A DNA stretch of 6,181 bases from Actinomycetes bacterium (GTDB lineage Bacteria; Actinomycetota; Actinomycetes; Mycobacteriales; Mycobacteriaceae): contig JAEWGK010000096.1 in NCBI GenBank assembly GCA_023388385.1, positions 1-6,181 of the forward strand, given 5' to 3'. Made by a program: the position numbers and the translations under genes. This document shows positions 1 through 4,684 of this stretch, one piece after another; position 1 is the first letter of the stretch; every line of letters begins with the position of its first letter. The notes under the pieces were generated by a model, which saw nothing but the letters and a program-made list of their open reading frames with translations, searched no databases and was not told the origin of the DNA.

Positions 1-1
1 G

Positions 2-74
<73 letters not shown>

Positions 75-121
75 TCGTCTCTCCGCTTCCGGGCCGTGCC
101 CTTGCCGCGGCGACGAAGAGA

Positions 122-150
122 AATATAGCCCCATGTCCAGGGCTTGTAAA
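122..150 (-). promoter_or_regulatory. Sigma-70-type promoter of tRNA-Lys
   Basis: On the minus strand a -35 box TTTACA (plus-strand 145-150) is followed by exactly 17 bp and a -10 box TATATT (plus-strand 122-127). Each matches 5 of 6 consensus bases. Predicted initiation is near 115, giving a leader of about 40 nt before the mature tRNA 5' end, to be removed by RNase P. This short AT-rich patch stands out from its GC-rich surroundings, as expected for a strong stable-RNA promoter. Confidence 0.75.
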
Positions 151-588
151 ATTGCCTGGTCAGGGCATGTTTTGCGGACGTCTTGCAATGCTTGTTCAAT
201 CCTCGTTCATCGTGGCGACACCGCCCGTGACGCACGCGGATCCGGGCCGCCTGCCACCGATGAGGTGAAACGGCGCTGCCCTTGCGGGCGATGTAGATGT
301 CAGAACGAAACCGGCGGTGCGCGCACGGAAATTTCCGTGACGTATCACCCGTGTGACCAGCGGCGGTGGGCTGTATGCAGAAACGTGACCGTTTTGGGTC
401 CCATTCCGCCTCCCCAACCGGCCTGTCGTTGGTCTACATTGGGGCTTCACGCGCCGTCAGGCCGGACGGGTCCCGGGTGCTCCGGACAGGGCGTGGCCCC
501 GGGGAGCCGTTCCGCGAGTCCGGTGGTGGACCCCGCCGCGCCGACGCCGCAACCAGCCACGAGCCGCCCCCAGGAGCCTTTGACCGAC
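151..588. other. Gene-free stretch upstream of the L,D-transpeptidase gene
   Basis: No credible coding sequence is visible here. The plus-strand frame stays open from 133 into the transpeptidase gene, but the predicted peptide before residue 589 has no recognisable domain and would sit in front of a normal signal peptide. GTGAC occurs at 337-341, 353-357 and 385-389, spaced 16 and 32 bp, with another copy at 227-231. These could be regulator sites, but the motif is short. Candidate -10 boxes such as TACATT (435-440) lack a convincing -35 at the right distance. The transpeptidase promoter is presumably here, but I could not fix it. Confidence 0.6.
572..576 (+). promoter_or_regulatory. Probable ribosome binding site of the transpeptidase gene
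   Basis: AGGAG lies 12 nt before the ATG at 589. This spacing is somewhat long but usable, and no better site is nearby. An in-frame TTG at 580 would leave only 3 nt, too close, so the ATG at 589 is preferred. Confidence 0.5.
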
Positions 589-1815
589 ATGGATAAGTCG
601 TTGATTCGCCGTAACCGTCTTCGCCGTGCAGGCGCCGCCGCCCGCCCGGGACGCGGGCGCCGCCGCGCCGGGGCCGCCGCCGTGCTGGTCACGGTCGCCG
701 CCCTCGCGGCCGGCTGCACCGTGGATGGCCCCGCCGGCCAGGACAAGGCCGCGCAGGAGCAGGAGGAGCTCAAGCCCCATTTCAGCGTCGCCGATGACGC
801 GGAAGGCGTGTCCGTCCTCGACCCGGTGAGCGTCTCCGTCGAGAAGGGCAAGCTGGAGAAGGTCTCCATGACCAACGAGGAGGGCAAGGAGGTCAAGGGC
901 GCCCTCAACCCGGAGGGCACCGAGTGGAAGTCCGACGAGGTCCTCGGCTACGGCCGCACCTACACGCTGGCCGCAACGGCCGACGGCAAGACGACGGAGC
1001 GCACCTTCACCACCGTGTCTCCCCAGTACACGGCGGAGTCCTACATCTCCCCGAGCGATGACGCGGTCGTCGGCGTCGGCGAGGTCATCCAGATCAACTT
1101 CGACGTCACCGTGCCGGACCGCAAGGCCGCGCAGGACGCCATCACGATCACCACGGACCCGCCGGTCGAGGGCGCGTTCTACTGGTACTCCGGCAGCCAG
1201 GTCCGCTGGCGCCCGGCCGAGTTCTGGAAGCCGGGCACGAAGGTCAACGTCGAAATCGACTCCTACGGCAAGAAGCTCGGCGGCGACGTCTACGGCGGCG
1301 ACACGTCGACGGCGAGCTTCTCCATCGGCGACGAGGTCATCGCGGTCGCCGACGACTCGACGAAGACCATGACGGTCAACCGCAATGGCGTCTCCGAGAT
1401 GTCCATGCCGATCTCCATGGGCCGCGACGCGTGGCTGACGCCGAACGGCGTCTACCGCGTCGGCGAGCAGCGGGAGTCGATGATCATGGACTCCTCGACC
1501 TTCGGCCTCTCCCAGTCCGAGGGCGGCTATCGCACCAAGGTCCAGTACGCGACGCAGCTGTCGTACTCCGGCATCTACGTCCACGCGGCGCCGTGGTCGG
1601 TGGGCGCGCAGGGCAGCTACAACGCCTCGCATGGCTGCATCAACGTGACCACCGCGAACGCGAAGTGGTTCATGGAGAACACGAAGCCGGGCGACATCGT
1701 CATCGTCAAGAACACGAAGGGCGACACCCTGTCCGGCTGGGACGGCCTGGGGGAGTGGAACGTCCCGTGGGAGACGTGGAAGGCCGGCAACGCGGACGAG
1801 GGCTCCGGGTCCTAG
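589..1815 (+). CDS. L,D-transpeptidase lipoprotein (LppS/LdtMt2-like)
   Basis: This 408-residue exported enzyme should form 3-3 (mDAP-mDAP) peptidoglycan cross-links, using a cysteine nucleophile, outside the membrane. An Arg-rich n-region (ten Arg in residues 7-26) and a hydrophobic stretch (about 27-41) lead to a lipobox LAAGC with Cys43 as the lipidation site. Residues about 60-145 and 150-247 look like the two Ig-like domains of mycobacterial Ldts. The YkuD domain (about 248-375) carries His332 in YVHAAPWS and the catalytic SHGC motif with Ser347, His348 and Cys350. Recalled LdtMt2 (Rv2518c, LppS) is also 408 residues with its triad at nearly the same positions. A short Gly/Trp-rich tail follows. 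The family is the carbapenem-sensitive, penicillin-tolerant class of cross-linking enzymes. The gene stands alone, with a strong hairpin after it. Family assignment is firm; the exact orthologue is inferred. The start is chosen because it gives a normal lipoprotein signal. Confidence 0.93.
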   Translation: MDKSLIRRNRLRRAGAAARPGRGRRRAGAAAVLVTVAALAAGCTVDGPAGQDKAAQEQEELKPHFSVADDAEGVSVLDPVSVSVEKGKLEKVSMTNEEGKEVKGALNPEGTEWKSDEVLGYGRTYTLAATADGKTTERTFTTVSPQYTAESYISPSDDAVVGVGEVIQINFDVTVPDRKAAQDAITITTDPPVEGAFYWYSGSQVRWRPAEFWKPGTKVNVEIDSYGKKLGGDVYGGDTSTASFSIGDEVIAVADDSTKTMTVNRNGVSEMSMPISMGRDAWLTPNGVYRVGEQRESMIMDSSTFGLSQSEGGYRTKVQYATQLSYSGIYVHAAPWSVGAQGSYNASHGCINVTTANAKWFMENTKPGDIVIVKNTKGDTLSGWDGLGEWNVPWETWKAGNADEGSGS

Positions 1816-1832
1816 CCCGTCCGCCGCGGTCT

Positions 1833-1873
1833 GCGGAGGGCCCGGGTGCGCAGTGCGCGCCCGGGCCCTCCGT
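1833..1873 (+). terminator. Strong GC hairpin after the transpeptidase gene
   Basis: GGAGGGCCCGGG (1835-1846) pairs perfectly with CCCGGGCCCTCC (1860-1871). C1834-G1872 and a G-T pair extend it outward, and inside a wobble and GCGC/GCGC continue it to an AGT loop, giving a stem of about 18-19 bp. It begins 18 nt after the stop codon. Only GTGTTCC follows, with no U tract, as is common in actinobacteria. It also lies beyond the stop codon of the minus-strand regulator relic, so it could act in both directions. Confidence 0.75.
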
Positions 1874-1943
1874 CGTGTTCCGGCGCGTGCGTGGCGACGC
1901 CCCGGCGCCGCGACCCCGGTGCCGCCCGGGAGCCGGCCCCCGA

Positions 1944-2450
1944 CTAGATGAGACCCAGGTCCGTCGCCTTCGCCACCGCGGCGGTGCGGGAGCCGACGTC
2001 GAGCTTCGTGAAGGCGTGGGCCAGGTGGCTCTTCACCGTGGCCTCCGTGAGAACGAGCTCCCGGGCGATGTCTCGGTTCGACAGGCCGCGGGCGACGAGG
2101 GACAGGACCTCCGCCTCCCGGCCGGTCAGCTGCGGTACCGGGTCGTGCATGCGGACCATGAGGCGCCCGGCGACGCTGCCCGACAGGACGGTGCCGCCAG
2201 CGGCGGCCGTGCGGACGCCTGCGACGAGTTCCTCGGGGTCGGCGTCCTTCAGCAGGTAGCCGACCGCGCCGGCGGACACGGCGCCGAGGACGTCGGCGTC
2301 CGAGGAGTAGTTGGTCACCACCAGCACCTGCGGTGGATCCGGCAGGGCCCGGATGCGCTCGGTGGCGCCGACGCCGCCGGCGCGGCCGGCCCCGCCGGGG
2401 CCGTCGCCGAAGCGCAGGTCCATGAGCACGAGGTCGGGCCGGGGCCCGTC
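1944..2450 (-). pseudogene. NarL/LuxR-family response regulator, 5'-truncated (ChrA/HrrA-like)
   Basis: Reading leftward from about 2450, the frame encodes most of a receiver domain and a full LuxR-type DNA-binding domain. The phosphoacceptor Asp is at 2418-2420 (PDLVLMDLRF), the switch Thr at 2313-2315 (VLVVTNY) and the conserved Lys at 2247-2249 (GYLLKDA). The helix-turn-helix (about 2129-1947) has the LTGREAEVL and SNRDIARE signatures and TEATVKSHL recognition helix. The first 50-60 residues of a receiver domain, including the acidic pair that binds Mg2+, are absent; that DNA holds an ABC-ATPase fragment on the other strand. An open frame continues upstream to 2684 but only as antisense of that fragment. 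The Gly-rich insertion after the Asp resembles ChrA/HrrA heme-response regulators as I recall them. There is no internal stop. Normal phosphorylation seems impossible, though the DNA-binding domain is intact. Confidence 0.82.
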
Positions 2451-2464
2451 GCCGGTGCCGCCGT

Positions 2465-2811
2465 CGCGCGCCGGGCGCCGTGCCGCCGACGCCCGGGCGA
2501 TGGAGCTCCTCGACGCCGTCGGCCTCGCGGACCTGGCCGACCGCCGCGTCCCCTCCCTGTCCGGCGGCCAGCAGGCGCGCGTCAACGTCGCCCGCGCGCT
2601 CATGAACCGGCCGGATCTCGTGCTGGCCGACGAGCCAACCGCGGCGCTGGACCGTGAGTCGGCCGCCGCCGTCACGGCGCTCATCGGCTCCGTCGCCCGC
2701 GATTCCGGGGCCGCCGCGCTCTACGTCACCCACGACCGCGCGCAGCTGGCCGGCGCCGATCGCGTCGTCGAGATGGTCGACGGCCGTCTCGACGTCCCCG
2801 TGCCCGCCTAG
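2465..2811 (+). pseudogene. ABC transporter ATPase, 5'-truncated (MacB/LolD/HrtA-like)
   Basis: Only the C-terminal half of an ABC ATPase is present. Visible in order are a helical-subdomain segment (RAMELLDAVGL, from about 2494), the signature LSGGQ (2557-2571), Walker B ending LVLADEP with Asp at 2629-2631 and Glu at 2632-2634, the D-loop AALD, and the switch His of VTHD at 2731-2733. It ends naturally at the stop at 2809-2811. The P-loop (Walker A) and Q-loop, which should lie some 100-120 residues upstream, are missing; that DNA encodes the response-regulator remnant on the opposite strand. An ATG at 2500 could allow a 103-residue product, but without Walker A it cannot bind ATP as a normal transporter motor. 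No permease gene is adjacent. The sequence resembles exporters of the MacB/LolD/HrtA class; the specific substrate is not shown. Confidence 0.82.
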
Positions 2812-2858
2812 CGGGGGACCACGGAAGCCGGCCCGCGCCCGGCCGGGACATGAGCGAA

Positions 2859-2885
2859 CCCCGGCCGCGGAATCCGCGGCCGGGG
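2859..2885. terminator. Perfect inverted repeat, probable terminator
   Basis: CCCCGGCCGCGG (2859-2870) and CCGCGGCCGGGG (2874-2885) form a perfect 12-bp stem with a 3-nt loop. On the plus strand it is followed by CTCTTCTTC, a weak pyrimidine tail suited to ending the ATPase remnant transcript. On the minus strand it lies 11 nt beyond the tRNA-His 3' end and could stop that transcript; there only TTCG follows. It is therefore probably bidirectional. Confidence 0.7.
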
Positions 2886-2896
2886 CTCTTCTTCGG

Positions 2897-2970
2897 GGTG
2901 ACTGACGGGACTCGAACCCGCGACACCCAGGATCACAACCTGGTGCTCTACCAGCTGAACTACAGTCACC
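2897..2970 (-). tRNA. tRNA-His, anticodon GUG
   Basis: The reverse strand folds as a cloverleaf with a perfect seven-pair acceptor stem (GTGACTG/CAGTCAC), D stem GTTC/GAGC, anticodon stem CCAGG/CCTGG around TTGTGAT, and T stem GCGGG/CCCGT around TTCGAGT. The anticodon GUG reads histidine. The extra 5' G (G-1) opposite discriminator C73, the identity element for histidyl-tRNA synthetase, is encoded. CCA is not encoded: the bases after C73 are CCG. It lies downstream of orn on the same strand. Confidence 0.97.
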
Positions 2971-3007
2971 ATTGCATTGGCGGCATGTCGCCGCTGCAGC
3001 GAGCAAT

Positions 3008-3036
3008 ATGCTATCCCATGCCCGGGTATCGGCCAA
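3008..3036 (-). promoter_or_regulatory. Promoter of tRNA-His
   Basis: On the minus strand TTGGCC (plus-strand 3031-3036) is separated by 17 bp from TAGCAT (plus-strand 3008-3013). Each matches 4 of 6 consensus bases at ideal spacing. Initiation would fall near 3001, about 30 nt before the tRNA. It lies between the orn stop codon and the tRNA, so tRNA-His need not depend on read-through from orn. Confidence 0.55.
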
Positions 3037-3093
3037 AACGGCTGGTCGGAGCGGTTTTCGCGTCCGGCTGCCCGCGGGAGACCCGCCGGATCC

Positions 3094-3738
3094 CTACACC
3101 GGGTTTCGGTCGACGGCCGCCGCGGAGGCCGCTGCGGTCTCCTTCTCCGTCGGGCCCTCGCCGGCGGGGAACAGGGACAGACGGTAGTAGTCCAGCTCCC
3201 GGATGGATTCGCGGATATCGGCCAGCGCCCGATGGGCCATGCCCTTGCGAGGCTGATTGCCGTAGACGCGCGGGTACCAGCGGCGCGCCAGCTCCTTGAC
3301 GGTGGAGACGTCGATGAGCCGGTAGTGCAGCAGTCCGCCGAGTTCCGGCATGTACCGATCGATGAACTTGCGGTCCGAATGGATGGAGTTGCCGGCCAGC
3401 GGCGGGCGGATGGAACCCGGCACGTGCTCGCGGACGTAGTCGATGACGATTCGCTCGGCGTCTGCGACCGTCGTCGTCGACCGGCGGATCTCCTCTGTCA
3501 GCCCGGAGGAGCCGTGCATCTCGACCACGACGTCGTCCATCTCCGCGAGCTCCTCATCGGTCGCGTGGACGACGACGTCCACGCCCTCGCCGAGGACGTT
3601 GAGGTTCGCGTCGGTGACCAGGGCCGCGATCTCGACGATCACATGGCGGTCCGGGTCGAGGCCCGTCATCTCGCAGTCGATCCAGACGATGCGGTCATTG
3701 CGCGCTTCGACGGCGGGGCCGTTGGCGTCGGCGGTCAC
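3094..3738 (-). CDS. orn: Oligoribonuclease (DEDDh 3'-5' exoribonuclease)
   Basis: This 214-residue cytoplasmic enzyme degrades 2-5 nt RNA fragments (and pGpG in bacteria that use c-di-GMP) to mononucleotides. All five DEDDh residues appear: Asp21 and Glu23 in [12 protein letters not shown], Asp122 in [18 protein letters not shown], and His169 and Asp174 in [14 protein letters not shown]. The body matches Orn length; an Ala/Thr-rich tail (about 197-214) is extra. The start chosen is GTG at 3738. It overlaps the cmrA stop codon in a GTGA arrangement, has GAAGGG 8 nt upstream (3747-3752), and sits 20 residues before the first catalytic Asp. The frame is open further upstream, but only inside cmrA. 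The overlap suggests translational coupling and one mRNA with cmrA. No convincing terminator follows. Confidence 0.96.
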   Translation of the reverse strand: MTADANGPAVEARNDRIVWIDCEMTGLDPDRHVIVEIAALVTDANLNVLGEGVDVVVHATDEELAEMDDVVVEMHGSSGLTEEIRRSTTTVADAERIVIDYVREHVPGSIRPPLAGNSIHSDRKFIDRYMPELGGLLHYRLIDVSTVKELARRWYPRVYGNQPRKGMAHRALADIRESIRELDYYRLSLFPAGEGPTEKETAAASAAAVDRNPV

Positions 3739-4535
3739 TGTGCCATCCCTTCGTAGAACCTGCCGATGATGGGGGCGAGCAGGCGCCGCGGCAGGTACGT
3801 GCCGGCGCCGTTCATGCCCTTGCTCAGGATGCCGGGGACGACGCGGAGGCGGTTGTCCGCCAGCGCGTCCAGGCTGTCCCGGGCGCAGTCCTCGGTGCCG
3901 GTCCACAGGAAGTCCGGCACCGCCTCGTCGACCTCGTTGGCGCCGTCGTCGCGCTCGTCCGGGCGCACCGGGCCGGGCGCCAGCAGCGTGCAGTGCACGC
4001 CGGTTCCCCTCAGGTCGTAGTGCAGCGCCTCCGTGAAGGTGTTGACGAACGCCTTGGTGCCCACGTACGTCGCATTGTTCGGGATGACGGTGGTGCCCGC
4101 CGCGGAGCCGACGTTGAGGATGGCGCCGGAGCCGCGCGCGACCATCGGCGTGACGACGGCCTGCGTCAGCTCGAACAGCGCCGTGGCGTTCAGCTCGAAC
4201 TGCGCGCGCTCGTAGTCCCGGTCCAGGTCCTGGAAGCGGCCGAACGTCGCGATGCCGGCGCAGTTGATCATGATGGACACGGACTCCGCGTCGAGGTCCC
4301 GCAGGAACGCCGCGCGCGCCTCCGGATCGGCCAGGTCGCAGGGGCGGATCTCCGCCTCCACGCCGTGGTCGGCGGCGACCTCCGCGGCCAGTGCCGCCAT
4401 CTTGTCCTCGGAGCGGGCGACGAGGATGAGGTGGTGGCCGCGGCGGGCGAGTTCGCGGGCGAGGGCGCGGCCGATGCCGGACGAGGCACCGGTCACCACC
4501 GCCCGCATGCGCCGATCGGGTGCGGGGAGGGCCAT
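3735..4535 (-). CDS. cmrA: Short-chain dehydrogenase, mycolate reductase CmrA
   Basis: This 266-residue classical SDR probably reduces the beta-keto group of the newly condensed mycolic acid precursor, the last step of mycolate synthesis. The N-terminal cofactor loop is TGASSGIG (residues 15-22), Arg41 after the second strand suggests NADPH, and NCAG is at 91-94. The catalytic tetrad is Asn116, Ser144, Tyr157 and Lys161 (YVGTK). C-terminal features such as [16 protein letters not shown] and APIIGRFY match my memory of Rv2509 and its corynebacterial counterpart, distinguishing it from generic SDRs. The ATG at 4535 has AAAGGA (4541-4546) at 5 nt spacing. It is the first gene of an operon with orn and is divergent from an Abhydrolase_9 gene, as in the recalled Rv2509-Rv2510c-Rv2511 cluster. 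SDR class is certain; the CmrA identity is well supported but not proven. Confidence 0.9.
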   Translation of the reverse strand: MALPAPDRRMRAVVTGASSGIGRALARELARRGHHLILVARSEDKMAALAAEVAADHGVEAEIRPCDLADPEARAAFLRDLDAESVSIMINCAGIATFGRFQDLDRDYERAQFELNATALFELTQAVVTPMVARGSGAILNVGSAAGTTVIPNNATYVGTKAFVNTFTEALHYDLRGTGVHCTLLAPGPVRPDERDDGANEVDEAVPDFLWTGTEDCARDSLDALADNRLRVVPGILSKGMNGAGTYLPRRLLAPIIGRFYEGMAQ

Positions 4536-4540
4536 CGGGT

Positions 4541-4581
4541 TCCTTTCCGTTGGATGTGCTGCCGGGTCCGGCCCGATGATA
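4541..4581 (-). promoter_or_regulatory. Promoter -10 and ribosome binding site of the cmrA-orn operon
   Basis: On the minus strand TATCAT (plus-strand 4576-4581) matches 5 of 6 bases of the -10 consensus. Initiation near 4568 would give a leader of about 33 nt containing AAAGGA (4541-4546). No good -35 is visible, which is common in corynebacterial promoters. A GCCGG/CCGGC near-palindrome (4561-4572) covers the predicted start site and might be an operator. Confidence 0.5.
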
Positions 4582-4670
4582 CTGCCGTGCCCGGCCGGCT
4601 GGTCGTTGCGCTGCCGGGCCGGAGTGGGTGGATCACTGCGGTGCCTTCCGGGTCAGGCGGGGGCGTCGGG

Positions 4671-4684
4671 CACAATGGGGCACC
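4671..4684 (+). promoter_or_regulatory. Possible -10 box for a leaderless Abhydrolase_9 mRNA
   Basis: CACAAT (4671-4676) matches 4 of 6 bases of the -10 consensus and ends 8 nt before the ATG at 4685. Transcription would therefore begin at or within a couple of bases of the start codon. No real Shine-Dalgarno is present; only GGGG lies 4 nt upstream of the ATG. Leaderless mRNAs are common in Corynebacterium and Mycobacterium. No clear -35 is seen. Confidence 0.35.

Noticed and set aside
137..159. CCAGG/CCTGG inverted repeat over the tRNA-Lys -35 box
   Set aside because: Only a 5-bp stem with a 13-nt loop; too weak to call an operator.
336..349. GlxR/CRP-like operator GTGACGTATCAC
   Set aside because: The half-sites GTGA and TCAC are separated by 4 bp. 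The GlxR consensus needs 6 bp between them, and the flanking T and A are missing.
133..588. Upstream extension of the transpeptidase frame to an ATG at 133
   Set aside because: The extension has no domain, has no ribosome site, and would bury the lipoprotein signal peptide. The ATG also lies inside the tRNA-Lys promoter.
151..588. Riboswitch or small RNA in the leader of the transpeptidase gene
   Set aside because: I looked for c-di-AMP and other known riboswitch cores and for long stems and found none; the length alone is not evidence.
1431..2657. 408-residue open frame on the plus strand
   Set aside because: It overlaps the end of the transpeptidase gene in another frame, crosses the terminator hairpin and the antisense of the regulator relic, and has no recognisable motif.
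457..3036. 859-residue open frame on the minus strand
   Set aside because: It runs antisense through the transpeptidase gene and across the relics and tRNA-His. The peptide is Arg/Gly/His-rich low-complexity sequence with no domain, typical of a GC-rich shadow frame.
3069..3091. Possible terminator after orn
   Set aside because: A 5-bp GCGGG/CCCGC hairpin with a mismatch and no U tract. It may slow polymerase but is not a supported terminator.
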